From Liopterus haemorrhoidalis (lineage: Eukaryota; Arthropoda; Insecta; Coleoptera; Dytiscidae): DNA of 64,000 nucleotides. The stretch covers positions 33,706,731 to 33,770,730 of the forward strand of contig OZ020618.1 in the NCBI GenBank assembly GCA_963971575.1, given 5' to 3'. This document shows, piece by piece, positions 21,371-32,932 of the stretch; the stretch's first letter is position 1, and every line of letters starts with the position of its first letter. The translations under genes were made by a program, and so were the position numbers. Under the pieces are notes generated by a model. The model saw only the letters and a program-made list of their open reading frames with translations. It was not told where the DNA came from and ran no database searches.

Positions 21371-21918
21371 TTGATGTTAAGTGTGAATTATCCAACATTT
21401 CAGGGTTTGTAGGTATTTAATAAGTGTAATAATCATTTCAAAATCAACAGTTTTATATAATCATTTTTATTCGTTATTTGCGTACATAGGTATATTAACT
21501 CGGTTCTCAGCTGTAAAATTTATTATATTTTTAATTTCATAAATACAAAAAATACATAACATTATTAGCCATAATTAAAAAAATAATTGATTTTGTCAAA
21601 AACACAAAAACTGCAATATTTTTCAACAACGCTAACTGATCAAAAATTTCTCTCGGATATTTCTGGCTCAGATCAATGTACATAATCTATAATTTTTTCA
21701 GATTTTTAGTTTAACCCCTTTAGGTAAAAGGGTGCTGGACAAAAACTTTAACACATTTTTTGCTAAAAGCGTGTTAAAAGAATCGAATTTTAAAAAACTA
21801 CCTTTTGTTTCTTAATCTACGTTGGAAGATCTTTATTTTTTATTTATTTATTATTGCCACACAATAAATTTTAAAACATTATTTTTTTTGTGGTAAAATA
21901 CCTACAAAATCCTAAAAA
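21371..21918 (+). mobile_element. Repeat family E, copy 2 (short form)
   Basis: Starts TTGATGTTAAGTGTGAATTA, then AGGGTTTGTAGGTAT. It ends ATACCTACAAAATCCTAAAAA. The mid part (CTGATCAAAAATTTCTCTCG, TTTTTCAGATTTTTAGTTTA) matches other copies, but most of the 3' half, including the CAGA tract, is deleted. Confidence 0.72.
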
Positions 21919-22286
21919 TGGAAGGTAAAACACAATGCAAAATACAAATAATTGGATTAATTAATCGATACAACTGACGAACACAAAATGTATAATTATG
22001 TGTTAGAAAAAAAAAATAAATAAATAAATAAAATAAAATAACTGTACATTTATTTATTTTTTATCCAAATTGTTACATAAATACTTAAAAGAATTCCGTG
22101 CTAAAAGTTGTAAACAAAAAATACTCATTAATGTTTTTAATGTAATAATTAAAAGAGTTAGAATAGAAAGTCTAAATACGCCCTGATTTTTCTGTTGTAT
22201 TATTTTTTTACTAAACACGAAATGCGTCTCTTGATACATGTCACTCACTTCGAGAATACACTTTAAATGAAATGTTTTGCCCGCCG

Positions 22287-22318
22287 ACTGGTAATCCATT
22301 TTTTTAAATGGATTACCA
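22287..22318. repeat. Perfect hairpin
   Basis: TGGTAATCCATTT and AAATGGATTACCA form a 13-bp stem with a 4-nt T-rich loop. Confidence 0.9.
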
Positions 22319-22408
22319 TAGTGGATTAAATAAGTGTGGTGCTTAGTAGATGGTATAATATCTTTGTATAGAGAACCACCATAAGTGAAAAATTGTAAAA
22401 CTTCCAGT

Positions 22409-22560
22409 TGTCATAAATATTATTTTAAAAAGTTTACAATACGACCAGATTTAACAGGTATAATTCCTAGAAATAAATTTAATTTTCAGAATATTTATTT
22501 GAAAAATTATACCTGTTAAATCCGGTATGTTGTAAACTTGTTAAAATAGTATTTATGGCT
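22409..22560. mobile_element. Palindromic MITE
   Basis: Arms of about 60 bp: CATAAATATTATTTTAAAA, GTTTACAATACGACCAG and ATTTAACAGGTATAATT on the left, all mirrored on the right. The centre is about 35 bp. No target duplication was identified. Confidence 0.72.
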
Positions 22561-22569
22561 GACTAAAAT

Positions 22570-24260
22570 AGGTCTTATTCCCCTTAATAGTTTTACGAGT
22601 TTCCATTTATATTTTGGTTCAGTACAGGTGCGCACCCTCAATTTTTTCGGAGGGGGGCTCAGAAGGCAAAATTTTTCTTAGGGGGGCTCAAAAGCCAGAT
22701 AATTTTCTTGGGAAGGCTCAAATTCAATTTCAGAAATAATGTGTCCCTTAAAAACATGTGCCTGTGGGCCCAAAACACGAAAATAAATGTATAAAATCAC
22801 ATTTTGCGACTAGAATATTTTTTCATGTTAACCGATTTTTCGTGTTAAATAGTCACTACTGTATTTTCATGTGTAAAGCCTGATTTATAATAGATATGTT
22901 ATGGAACATAAGCATAAAAATTATACTATTTCCTTTGTTATGTTTATTACAAACAGATGTTTTGAATGGTCAAACCTATTGTTCTATTACGTATGCGCTA
23001 TGCTATGGAGTTATTATAAACCAGACTTAAAGCTGCGTACCACACCTGATGATCGAACCAATATGCTTGATAGGTACATAAGCGCGTATACAGATTGACT
23101 AGGTCTCATGCTAAAATATGATTCACATTATGAAAAATTGGCAATGTTGCAACTTCCGGTGCAGCTAATGACAGTGGCGGGCGTATGCTGTGAAAAACCC
23201 GCAGCCCTGGTTTAAAATGTATTTTCTCATCTCGATACCTAACTCGAACTGTTGATCCTGAATTTCATTCGAGGTTCGTTTTAATTAATTCAGTCACCTT
23301 CCATGCATTTTTGTTATTTTGATGTGGAAATCTAAACTTAATTGTCAGTCACGATCTTTACTCAATTACTTGTTACTCTGCGGAATCTGCGGAATGTCTC
23401 ACCATTTTCATTTAGTTTGACTGTTATGGTTGCACATATCTAAACATACCAAACTTTTGTTTTCCTAAACCAAAATAAAACATTCTTTTCTCACGATAAT
23501 CCACAATACAACAAACAAAAGATTAACGTGCTATGTAAAATGTTATGCATGGCTTTAATTCGTCCGTGACTAGATTCCAGAAATTTAGAACAAATTTATA
23601 TAGTGCACAATCTTGTAGAGAAGTAAATCGGCATGTGAGTTCGGACGATCCACGAGTGCTAAGAATATCCTGAAAGTTTAGCGCGGAGGCAACGACCTCC
23701 CTTAAATAATACGTTCAGTGAGCCGATGGTTTCAAGATGCAAGACCGTGGTATGCATTGGACACAATCACTTCAAAAATCTCTTGGTAAAAATACACCAG
23801 TCATTCCACTCACTCCAAAAGAAGACCACCCCTTTCGTTGTACATATTTATGTATTATGTAACTTGAGTGCTGTAACCGATGAGTCCTATTCAAGGTTAC
23901 GGTTAAAGCTATTAACTCCTTTTTCTTTTATACCTAAAGTAATGAAAAAATGATAAAGTATCATGTTAACTCTATAAGAAATAACAATAATAGCAGGAGT
24001 TTTTTTTTTTTTTTTTCATTGTAGCTGTACAATAAAATTGTATTACTATTCAATTCTCTTTGGAACCTAAATTTGAGAAAATAAAAAACAGATATAGTCA
24101 GCTTTTCAGTTTGACTACCCTATATTATCGAGAAAAAAAGTTGTCTGGGTAGACATGGAATTTATTTATTTTTAAATTAAGTTGGCAATATCATGCTCCT
24201 GTACCATTTAATTGACATTTGACATCCGAGTTTGAGATTATATTCAAAATAATCATATAT
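22570..24260. other. Unassigned region
   Basis: Includes a lone hAT-like end at 22627 (CAGGTGCGCACCCTC followed by G-rich repeats of GGGGGGCTCA) and another at 23172 (CAGTGGCGGGCG). The short ORFs at 22901-23098 and 23726-23953 have no recognisable similarity. Confidence 0.35.
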
Positions 24261-24261
24261 T

Positions 24262-24535
24262 TATAAAAAGATAATAATAATAATAAATTTATTTTGTGCC
24301 ATTCGGCTTTGAAAGAATTGGTTTACATTCTATAATAAATATCTTTACTATTCTGATACATAATAATTCATTTTATTCTTTTTTCCAAGACCAGTTTTCA
24401 TCCAGCCGAGTAGTCTAGTAAGTCTTCTGTTTTTCTTGGTTCTGGCTGCAATCCTTCAGTTTCTTAGATGGTCTAATATTTCTAGTTCTTCTCTGCCAAT
24501 TCTACATATTTTTTCTGTTTCTTCCATCCAATAAT
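24262..24535 (-). pseudogene. LINE 3'-end fragment with (TAA)n tail
   Basis: On the minus strand it encodes a degraded DWMEETEKICRIGREEL, then ARTKKNRRLTRLLGWMKTG, and ends in a tail seen on the plus strand as GATAATAATAATAATAAA (24268). The charged C-terminal stretch plus tail suggests the end of a LINE ORF2. Identification is weak. Confidence 0.4.
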
Positions 24536-24536
24536 T

Positions 24537-24597
24537 TTACAGAACTGTCAACCAAAAATTTGACCGGAGGTAGTTTTGGATGACAGTTCTGTACTTT
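24537..24597. repeat. Hairpin of about 60 bp
   Basis: TACAGAACTGTCAACCAAAA on the left pairs with TTTTGGATGACAGTTCTGTA on the right. Confidence 0.8.
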
Positions 24598-24959
24598 TCA
24601 GTCGTACCAACACCGACTTGTTAGTTTTTGTTTACAACTTAACTTTTAGTAGTTTATTAAGTTGATAAGAAGTTTATTTAGATCATATAATTAAATATAA
24701 ACTTAGCACAATTAAACAATATTTATAATTTGGTTTACTATAACCAAATTGTTATCTGCCATCTGAACCTAAAAATTTTTAAGTTGGCAATGAAAAGTAA
24801 TAAGAGATGGAAGGTATAAAATATATCACTGGCTCTTATTTATTTTTTTCCCCACTATATTCTGTAGTATCAAAAGTTGAAATGACGTCAGAGTAGGATA
24901 GAATTGAAAAAAGTATTGAAAAAAGTATAATGTAGAATGGACTTAACACGAATTAACTG

Positions 24960-25120
24960 TTCTTAGCCTGATGTCAGTCTGTGGACAGATACAGAGTAAA
25001 TTCAGTTGAACAGATTTTTAACATTTCATATTTAAGCTTCGAACGTGAATATCTCAATTTTATCAACTTTTTGTACAGATCCGGCCATCGGAATGGATAG
25101 TTTACTGATGTCACCTTTAT
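24960..25120 (-). repeat. Repeat family J, copy 1
   Basis: Complement of the segment at 30740-30905. Shared words (on the minus strand) are GTGACATCAGTAAACTA, GAGATATTCACGT, AAGCTTAAATATGAAAT and TTCAACTGAATTTACTCT. Non-coding, type unknown. Confidence 0.65.
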
Positions 25121-25609
25121 ATATTTCATAAATATTCGGCAACAGAGAAATTTTATAATGAATATGATTGAAAGTGGAAAAAGATGTAGATGGATTGAAA
25201 AATTTGCGCTAGTGTGATCTATCAAAGGATAGCGTCTTCGACAGGTTTAGAATTGAGAGTGGAGGGATGATAATAATAATAATAATTATAAATTTATTTA
25301 AATTTAAGATACAAAAAAATATACATAATTTACGTCACTATTACATACATGTACTACAGAGAAATGTTTATTTTACATAATAATATTTGAAGTGTCATCC
25401 TCTAAATATTCTTCAATGCTGTAGTTAAGCTTTCTTTAAGAAGTGATTTCACAAAACATTTTTAAATTGTTTTGCAGACAATTCTTTTATAGTTTCCAGC
25501 TATTTATTAAATAACTTTGGCCCAATGTGATATGGCAATTTTTTGGATATATTTATGTGACCAAGGGGAGTTTGAGTTTATCTCGTCCTCTGGTTTCATA
25601 TTTCATTTC

Positions 25610-25826
25610 AACCAACGGAGTGCGGTTTTTTACTGGTAGAAACAACTGGTCTGAACTGGGCGGTCGGTGGTTCGAGCCTCCTTCGTTGGTGATATTATTC
25701 GGGCGAGAATGATATGTTTACATTTTCACAATCATTCACCCCTCATCCAGGTGTAGGAGCTCGCCCCCTGGAATCGGCGATTAGCTTCGTTGCCGAAATA
25801 GGCCGATATAAAATAAATAAATAACA
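25610..25826 (+). mobile_element. tRNA-type SINE with 12-bp target duplication
   Basis: 217 bp bounded by ATATTTCATTTC on both sides (25598-25609, 25827-25838). A B-box-like GTGGTTCGAGCCTCC lies near 25670, with a weak A-box-like TGGTAGAAACAACTGG some 40 bp upstream. A GC-richer body (GGAGCTCGCCCCCTGGAATC) and an AAATAAATAAATAA tail follow. Pol III origin is inferred from the boxes; the duplication and tail show retrotransposition. Confidence 0.8.
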
Positions 25827-25839
25827 ATATTTCATTTCC

Positions 25840-26200
25840 ATGACTGCTGCCACTTTTTGCAAAGACATGTTGATTTTCTTTTACATACAGATGTAACTCT
25901 AATATGTAAGCAGACGGTAGAGTTAATATTTTAAAATCAACGAAAAGCTGTTTACATGAAGTATTTGAACTAACCCTAGCTAATACTCTAATAGCTCTTT
26001 TCTGCAGAATAAAGATTCTTTTCCACTCTACGGAGGTACCCCATAATATTATACCATACATTATACTTGACTGTATATGGGAATTACAGTTTCGCTGTTT
26101 TCACAGATACATGGTTCAAGACTTTGCGTAACATGTAAAGATAGGAATTTATTTTATCAGCAATGGGAGAAAGATGATCTGAATAAGATAGAGCCACAGA
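25840..26200 (-). pseudogene. jockey/CR1-like reverse transcriptase C-terminal relic
   Basis: In order on the minus strand: SPIADKINSYLYMLRKV, then after a frame change MYGIILWGTSVEWKRIF, LQKRAIRVLARV, TSCKQLFVDFKILTLPS and YILELHLYVKEN. These are the conserved blocks after the RT core of jockey/CR1-like LINEs (YGIILWG...LQKRAIR...CRPLF...LPS...). The RT catalytic region is absent because of 5' truncation. Confidence 0.8.
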
Positions 26201-26206
26201 TCTGAA

Positions 26207-26345
26207 CCACTAACAATCTGAAATAAAAGTATTTACAATCTATACATACAATTTTAAAACGAATTTATGTCTGTCCAATAGGATATTTTAAATTGGAAAA
26301 ATGTTGATACTTTCTTGGAACCAAAAATCGACATAGACGCAAAAG
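26207..26345 (+). repeat. Repeat family I, single terminal part
   Basis: CTAACAATCTGAAATAAAAG, CAATCTATACATACAATTTT and CCAATAGGATATTTTAAATT match the left arm of the palindromic element at 40641 with scattered differences. No matching right arm was found nearby. Confidence 0.6.
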
Positions 26346-26429
26346 TTTGTTATTACAGAGTAAAGTGCCGCGTCTCATATTTCAATCAATACTTACTGTG
26401 TACAGAAAATATTGTGTGTACTGTAATTT

Positions 26430-27740
26430 ATTGATCATATTGGCACACGGCTTATATTCCCATGTATGGTATTAACAATTTAAATATTGATATTTTCTCT
26501 TACTATAATTCATAAATTAGTGACAATTTTAAAAATCATTGTATGTATATACACAGACTATATATCCCTGACCTGATTTAGCAACTTGTTAATATTTAAT
26601 CCTTATACATATTTCACGCTTTTAGAAGTATATGACACGGCATGGAAAAGAAATTTCTTATCTATAGAAGAAATATCTCTCAGTGTAATGCATATGTTAA
26701 CCCTGACCTGATTTAAATATAATTTCATCCAGAAAAATTAACTACTTTGCATGTTATGCACTTGGAATATTTATTCTACATATCTACCAGAGTAGGACTG
26801 GTATTAAATTGTCACAGTAGAATGTGTATTTCTCATATCAATGTAAGTAAACATTTTAACGAAAATAATTTATTTATTTAAGATTACTCATTATATTTAT
26901 TTATAAACACGTCTTTATTGTAATTTTAAATGTTGAAATTCTTTCCACGTCGTCTTGTATGACGAATAAATTTCGGTTTGTGAATACCGTTGATCTCTAC
27001 CGTATCCCTGGGAGTGGTTATAAATGGATGTGAGACGTTTCGCTTGATTATTTTATTTTAATTTTAGTTTCATTTAAAGAATATATCGAAAGAAAATATC
27101 ACAAAATACAGCAGTGAAGTTTGGACATTGTAAAATAAATCCAAAAAAATACTGAAAGAAATAATGTGATAGAATTGAACTGATTAAAGCAGCAGGTATA
27201 TCAAGGAGAGAAAAAGTCAGGAAAGAAAGAGTTCGGGAAATTATGAATGTTAATCATACTATAGTTAAGGAGACAAAAAATTAAGGACATATCTGAAAAC
27301 AAATAATCACAAAAATAGATAAACTGTTTGTATTATTTTATAAACAAAAGCTCAAGAATAAAACTAAGATACATTTCGTCAAAATGTCTATCAAAATGAT
27401 TTTTCTGATAAAAATAACTCCAACAAAAATGTATTTAAAATGTTAATGCAACTTTTTCATATGAATGTTCTTTTATTTAAACATCAGGATTATCTTTTAA
27501 AAACTCAGAAAATTGTATAGAACACAATTCATGTCATAATTACACTTGATATAAGATAGATGTTTCTACTGTTTCAGTTTTAATTTTGAGTTTTTTCGTA
27601 GGTCCAGATATATTTATTTTAGCCTTATTCGTCGCCAAGGCTCGTCAAATATTGGCACACTGGTTCTAAAACTAAAGTTTTAGGTTTAAAACGACAAAAT
27701 AAACAATAAAACACAAAAGTGGGTTTTTGAGAAAAAAATA
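26430..27740. other. Unassigned spacer
   Basis: Only a small direct repeat, CCCTGACCTGATTTA, at about 26567 and 26701 stands out. Confidence 0.4.
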
Positions 27741-27749
27741 AATCTTAAG

Positions 27750-27778
27750 GACAACTCTTTAAAATAAAGGGTTGTCTT
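27750..27778. repeat. Short hairpin
   Basis: AAGGACAACTCTTTA and TAAAGGGTTGTCTT form an 11-13-bp stem with two mismatches. Confidence 0.75.
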
Positions 27779-28125
27779 ACAACACCCGACTCTCTCTTTA
27801 TTGCTCCGCGGCACATACCAATTCTTATGCTAATTCACCTCTCATCAGAATTATGTCATTATATAATACAAAATTTTCAGAAGTGGATATATTTAGCAAA
27901 AATTTGGGCAAATTCAAGACATCATGTAAAAATGTCATATTATTGTATAACCAATGTACGTAAATAGTATGCATTACTTTATTAATTTTATTTATATTTA
28001 AATTGTAGAACTGTATTTTTATCTTAATTAATCTGTTTATTTTTGTAACAAGTGGGCACTTTTTTGGGTGAGTCCTGTTTGTGCTCCTATATGCCAATAA
28101 ATTAACAAATAAAAATAAATAAAAG
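27772..28125 (+). pseudogene. LINE 3'-end fragment (jockey/CR1-like)
   Basis: The reading starts in TRLSLYCSAAHTNSYANSPL and continues IRIMSLYNTKFSEVDIF and KNLGKFKTSCKNV to a stop near 27963. A 3' UTR and an AAATAAAAATAAATAAAAG tail follow. N-S-P-I/L-R-(x)-LYN and a final KFK-K motif resemble the very C-terminus of jockey/CR1-like ORF2, like the fragment at 48707. Strongly 5'-truncated. Confidence 0.6.
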
Positions 28126-28129
28126 AAGA

Positions 28130-28620
28130 GCGATGTCAGGATAGACTTCGGTGGAGATTACCCACATTAGTTGAATTTTCCTGTCCACCTATTTGTCCAC
28201 CAGGATTTGGGATGTTACTTCCATTGCTAAAGTTAAATTTCTGAAAGCTCTTTTTATTAACTTGATAATAATTATAACATAATGCATGTAAGGAAGTATA
28301 TTTTTCAAGTAAAAAATATTATGTTTTATCACTAAATATTTTTTCATATGATTTTTTATATTTAAAAAAGTCATGTATGCTCATTATGCATTGCCTGTAG
28401 ACAGATACATTTATTACCCATTGTTTTTCAACAACCGATTTAGGAAAAAAACAATTAATTATTTCCGCTATTAGTTAAATAATTGTCTAATTCTCCTGTA
28501 TTGTCTTCCCTTCAACGTAAATTATAATAATGATATATGTTAATAAAATTCTAATGTATTCTTGGAACTCTATGTTGTGAAATATTTTGGAAACCTTTTC
28601 CAATTTCATTTTCTTTCATA
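28130..28620. other. Unassigned spacer
   Basis: AT-rich, with no recognisable feature. Confidence 0.45.
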
Positions 28621-28625
28621 GAAAG

Positions 28626-28767
28626 CCGGTTGCTAAAGAACGAGTTAAGTGTTTTAACTCAAGTGATACCTTACTCGGGTCAAAACAACATACAAAAACA
28701 TATCATTTTAACTTATGTTAGAGGTAACCCTAGTTAAAACATTTAACTCGTTCTTTAGCAATCGACC
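28626..28767. mobile_element. Palindromic MITE, 142 bp
   Basis: CCGGTTGCTAAAGAACGAGT and TTAAGTGTTTTAACT on the left are mirrored by AGTTAAAACATTTAACTCGT and TCTTTAGCAATCGACC on the right. No clear target duplication was seen. Confidence 0.8.
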
Positions 28768-28769
28768 AT

Positions 28770-29430
28770 AAGTATAATACTCTAGTTTTAATTCTAACCA
28801 AACATATATCACCTCAGGTACAGTTAATAAACATTATCATTTATTGTTAATGGATGATAATAATTTACATGTGTTTATTCGAAGCACTAATTAAATGATA
28901 AATAACCATTACCAAATTTTCATTAGTTTACATACGAGTAGTAATTAATTTTCATTAGTTTTATTTCCATTTTACATTTTAAGTAGTACATTGCGTGTGT
29001 TACCGATGTACTGATCCTGTGCTCAATGAGTCTTTTTAGGGTGAAAATTAATCACGTTATATTTCCTTACTTCCTTGTTGCGTTTTCATCATTAAAAAAA
29101 TTAAAATTTTTAATTAAAAACATATTTATACCTAATTTGTAAAGCATTCTTGTATCAGTTTGACTTAGTGTTATATGCCCATAATTAATAAAGAATTATT
29201 GGAATATAGTGTTCTTATATCATTTTACACAATAAAAGTCAGCTGTGGCCACCACAGAACCGACCGTCATCACAAAGTACTTAAACAAAATACTTTTTAA
29301 CATAAATTATTATTGAAAAAAATAAAGTGTTATGTTAAGTTGACAATTTCATGATACGGATTTATAATTTATCGTATTTATGAAAATGTACCTACATTAC
29401 ATATATGTATATCTAAATAGATACTTAAAA
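28770..29430. other. Unassigned spacer
   Basis: No gene or element boundary was recognised. Confidence 0.45.
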
Positions 29431-29431
29431 A

Positions 29432-29695
29432 GGCGATTACAATGGATAGGATACGTGATGAGGACGAAATGGTCAGGAAGATATGTGAGGGAAGATTGAA
29501 TAGGACTCGTCGACCAGTGGGAATCGTCGGAATAGATGGAGAGATCAGCTAACCGAAGATCTGACAAGTATTGGTACACAGGACACATGGAAAGACCTGA
29601 CAATGAACAGATCCTGATTGAGGACTTATGTATGTGAGGCCAAAAGTCCACCCGACTGACAGTGTCCAAAGAAGAAGAAAAAAATACTTAGAAAA
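29432..29695 (+). pseudogene. LINE C-terminal fragment
   Basis: Readable blocks: RLQWIGYVMR, then NRWRDQLTEDLTSIG and TQDTWKDLTMNRS, then LRTYVCEA. These are the last conserved blocks of an RTE/CR1-type ORF2 (WxGHV-R, W-D-L--L). Frame changes and stops separate them. The tail is AAGAAGAAGAAAAAAA. A second copy of the last 60 bp lies at 63590. Confidence 0.65.
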
Positions 29696-29741
29696 AATAT
29701 GAAAAGTTATAAAAATTTATTAATTCGTATCGAAAGATGTT

Positions 29742-30546
29742 TGAACTGATACTTCGACACCAAGAAGCCTCCAATAAATACGCTGTTTACTGTGACTCCC
29801 TGAGTGCTATCCGAAGTATACAGCAGCTATACCCAGGAAACTACATAAACCAAAAAACCAAAGAAAACCTACACTGTATTAGAGATTAGAGATATGGGCA
29901 AGGAAATCCCGGTAGTGTGGATTCCATCTCATATTGGTATAGATGGCAACGAGAAGGCAAACACAGAAGCGAAAGAAGCCCTACGGAAAGATATAACTCC
30001 AATACCGATCCCTACTCCCGACTTAAAAACGTCAATTAAAAGATATGTGCAAGCAAAATGGAAAGGCACAAATAACAACCATCTACGACAAATAAAAAAA
30101 TATAGCCCGAACGATGGGAACTAAGACAAGACCGACGAGACCAAATCGTACTGACGAGAATGCGACTAGGACATACTATGTTAACCAACAAGTACATATT
30201 CGAGAAAGAAGATCCCAGCACATGTGACAATTGCCATGTTAGGCTAACAGTGGAACATATCCTAATTTCATGTCCAAAATACGCAGTCAGCAAAGGCAGA
30301 AAAACAAGATCCCACCAATCCTTAAAGAAGCTCTCTCACCAGACAGAAAAACAGAAAATTTCACCATTGGCTTCCTAAAAGACATAAAAATGAATAGCAA
30401 AATATAAACAAAATATCATAAATATATTAGACCTATAAACAATGTAATATGTAAGTAACAATATGTAACCTATAAGTAACAATATGTAACCTGAGTACTC
30501 TGGTGCTAATAACCTAGCTGTTGACGCACCTAAAATAATAAAAAAA
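29742..30546 (+). mobile_element. 5'-truncated LINE with RNase H, short target duplication
   Basis: AAAGATGTT occurs at 29733-29741 and at 30547-30555, directly after an A-rich tail. The 3' UTR ends CCTAGCTGTTGACGCACC and AATAATAAAAAAAA. The insert holds the RNase H part of a jockey/I-like ORF2. Confidence 0.75.
29775..30378 (+). pseudogene. LINE RNase H and C-terminal domain relic
   Basis: The first frame gives NKYAVYCDSLSAIRSIQQ. A shifted frame gives VVWIPSHIGIDGNEKA (RNase H; the catalytic Asp corresponds to GNEKA-type GN--AD). Another gives LTRMRLGHTMLTNKY, FEKEDPSTCDNCHVR and LTVEHILISCPKY, a C-terminal zinc-knuckle-like block. This order is typical of jockey/I-group ORF2 after the reverse transcriptase. 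At least two frame changes near 29890 and 30120 inactivate it. Confidence 0.82.
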
Positions 30547-30739
30547 AAAGATGTTACGGTACGGACGTGCCGTAAATAAAAGTTGTTACTTATTACTTGT
30601 ATAACAACTTTTTTTTTTTTTTTTACAAAATGTTTCGGGCTCTTCAACAACTTAGGTTATTAGCGCACCAGTATATTACGGTAACAACTTTTGTTAAATA
30701 CAGTTTTTCGAAATATTTTTCTGTCGCGATGTATGTTTT

Positions 30740-30905
30740 CTGCGAAATATTCATAACACATAAAAGTGACATCAGTAAACTACCCATTTCAGTGGACGGA
30801 ACTGTACCAAAAATTAATCAATTTGAGATATTCACGTCCAAAGCTTAAATATGAAATTTCTTAAAAATCCGTTCAACCGAATTTGCTCTACACGTGTCCA
30901 AAGAC
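30740..30905 (+). repeat. Repeat family J, copy 2
   Basis: Same segment as the complement of 24960-25120, followed here by CCGTTCAACCGAATTTGC and a GACCGACCGACC tract. Confidence 0.65.
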
Positions 30906-31043
30906 CGACCGACCGAAATTACGCTAAAAACAGTTAATGGTGTTAAAAATTATGTGTAATAATTACAGATATTTCGTTGAGGTGATTTTTTTTAAGAACC
31001 GCTGAATCTTTCCTTCAATATTAAATATCGTATTAAATGACCG

Positions 31044-31110
31044 GCGGTCTAGAAACGGAGAACTTATCGTCTCTGCCCTTATACGCCTATCTAGGCGTTG
31101 GGAACCTATT
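31044..31110 (-). repeat. 3' end of an unknown retroelement, copy 1
   Basis: CTAGAAACGGAGAACTT, ATACGCCTATCTAGGCGTTG and a following TTTA array recur at 41640. CGCCTATCTAGGCG is a 6-bp-stem hairpin next to the tail. The tail reads TAAA on the minus strand, so the element probably points leftward. Confidence 0.6.
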
Positions 31111-31144
31111 ATTTATTTATTTATTTATTTATTAGTTTGTTTGT

Positions 31145-31243
<99 letters not shown>
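31111..31243. repeat. (TTTA)n microsatellite
   Basis: About 33 units, with two TTTG interruptions near 31136-31144. Reads as an expanded tail of the preceding retroelement end. Confidence 0.95.
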
Positions 31244-31249
31244 TGTTAT

Positions 31250-31710
31250 TAAGCTCTATATTTCGACTACCGTGTAGTCCATCTGAAACAAAAATAAGTC
31301 TCTTCAGTTCTAATGGTAGAATTTATGTTAAAAGATCGTGTAAAAAAGAGGAATCCTCGATACACAAGAAAAGTAGATAAGCAGGGAGTTGAAAAATAGT
31401 GCCCTGGGGTTGTTGTCTATAGTTTATGGTACGGTGTAGATCCAATATATTGGATTAAAGAAACAGTGTAAAAGAAATATTAAATTGTCATATTGAAAAA
31501 TATTATGCTTTCATATGCAGATATAGGTATGCCCCAGATTAGTTTCAATATGACAACGGCCCAAAACTTCCTAAAAGCTTGCTAAAAATCGAAATCGACA
31601 TCAGCGTGTTTTATAGCAGGCAACCTTTAGCTTTATTGGGAGAACCCATTAGAAAGTATGAAAGAGAACTACTCCATTTAACCTGTATTGCATTCTAACA
31701 ATTGAACGGC
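31250..31710. other. Unassigned spacer
   Basis: No recognisable feature. Confidence 0.4.
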
Positions 31711-31715
31711 TATAA

Positions 31716-31822
31716 TAGTGGTTTGCAAACTTTGTCGACTCGCAGAACCCTTAAGATTATAATCTATAGGTTGTCTATAAGTAAATTCGGCCGTCCGGTT
31801 CCGTGGAACACGAATACCACTG
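31716..31822 (+). mobile_element. Short hAT remnant
   Basis: AGTGGTTTGCAAACTTTGTC at the left and GGAACACGAATACCACTG at the right are typical hAT-type ends in opposite orientation. At 107 bp it is a heavily deleted copy; no target duplication was seen. Confidence 0.55.
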
Positions 31823-32155
31823 GTAAATAGCACTATATCAGAAATAACAAGAGAATTAGTACGCCATTGTCACATTAATAATAACAATAATTCCGTTTGT
31901 TTCCGCTAGAGTTTAGTTTGCTTACTAAATTAACGACGTACGTTATCAAAATCTTCGATATTAAAAAGTAGACCCGGAATACTTATCGCGAATTATCTCA
32001 GGAATTATGAATTATGTCAGATATTTTATTTCTTTTTAACACGTAAGGATAAAATGTAATGACTAATAGGGGAAAGTAACCGTATTTCAGATAGTTGCCT
32101 AATTTCGGATAGTGCTGTATCTAATTAACCACTTTTATTTTGCGAACATAATCAT

Positions 32156-32512
32156 TAGGGTCCGGCAAAAATATTCAACGGTATTTTTGCCATAGACGTG
32201 CTACTTTAAACTTTATTTTAACAAAAAACCAGCAAAAAACAAAAGAATAAAACACTTGTACCGCAATGAATTCTTATCTTAATAACGACACCTCATTATT
32301 TTGGGATTATATCCGAGATAGGTAATTCCGGTCACTCCTTTACCATTGGTCAGGTTTTGATAAGATATTAAATTTTTATACGCTACACTATTTGTCAGCA
32401 GGGTACATTACAAATATATATAATTACATTTTATTTCTACAGATAACACATGTGCCGCTTTTTATCGACAAACACCTAACTAAGTACCGTTGCATATTTT
32501 TGCCGGACCCTA
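32156..32512 (+). mobile_element. hAT-type MITE C with perfect 8-bp target duplication
   Basis: A perfect 19-bp TIR, TAGGGTCCGGCAAAAATAT and its complement, 357 bp, bordered by ATAATCAT at 32148-32155 and 32513-32520. The octamer length fits hAT. Confidence 0.9.
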
Positions 32513-32534
32513 ATAATCATATTGCCCATTACTA

Positions 32535-32932
32535 TACTCTATCTCCGAAAGACTGATAGTAATAAAATTTGTTATTTGTAAAAAGTTATTGTATTATCAC
32601 ACAGAAGCGGTAAAACAAAAGCGACAAAATATGAATAGTTCGAAACGAAATATTGTTAAAAACAACCGAGTGTGCTGCACATATTATATGGGAATACGAA
32701 CTAGGGTACACAATAGACCATAAAAATTTGACCCTAAAATTTTGAGGAAAAATATGGTCACAGGGGTGTGTTTAATGATATGATAAATATGGTTACAGGC
32801 GTGCGTTTAATAAAATGATAAATAGTAATATAGAAATACACAAAACCAATTTAAACGTGTTTAAAATGTGCACGCCACTGGTAACTGCCTGACAAAATGA
32901 TTTATTACTATCAGTCTTTCAGAGATAGAGTA
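32535..32932 (-). mobile_element. Tc1/mariner-type MITE B, copy 1
   Basis: Ends TACTCTATCTCCGAAAGACT and AGTCTTTCAGAGATAGAGTA, about 28 bp each, with TA on both sides. At 398 bp it matches, in inverse orientation, the 400-bp element at 54781. Shared internal words are GTTTTACCGCTTCTGTGTG (inverted here) and GTGCACGCCACTGGTAACTG. Non-coding. Confidence 0.88.

Larger units (their letters stand above)
25265..26225 (-). mobile_element. jockey/CR1-like LINE, 5'-truncated
   Basis: Minus-strand LINE ending in a tail seen as GATAATAATAATAATAATT at 25268. It carries a reverse-transcriptase C-terminal relic (25840-26200) and is split by a SINE at 25610-25826. Its 5' boundary near 26225 is approximate. 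Confidence 0.7.

Noticed and set aside
31141..31380. ORF with repeated Leu-Phe-Ile-Tyr
   Set aside because: Translation of the (TTTA)n microsatellite.
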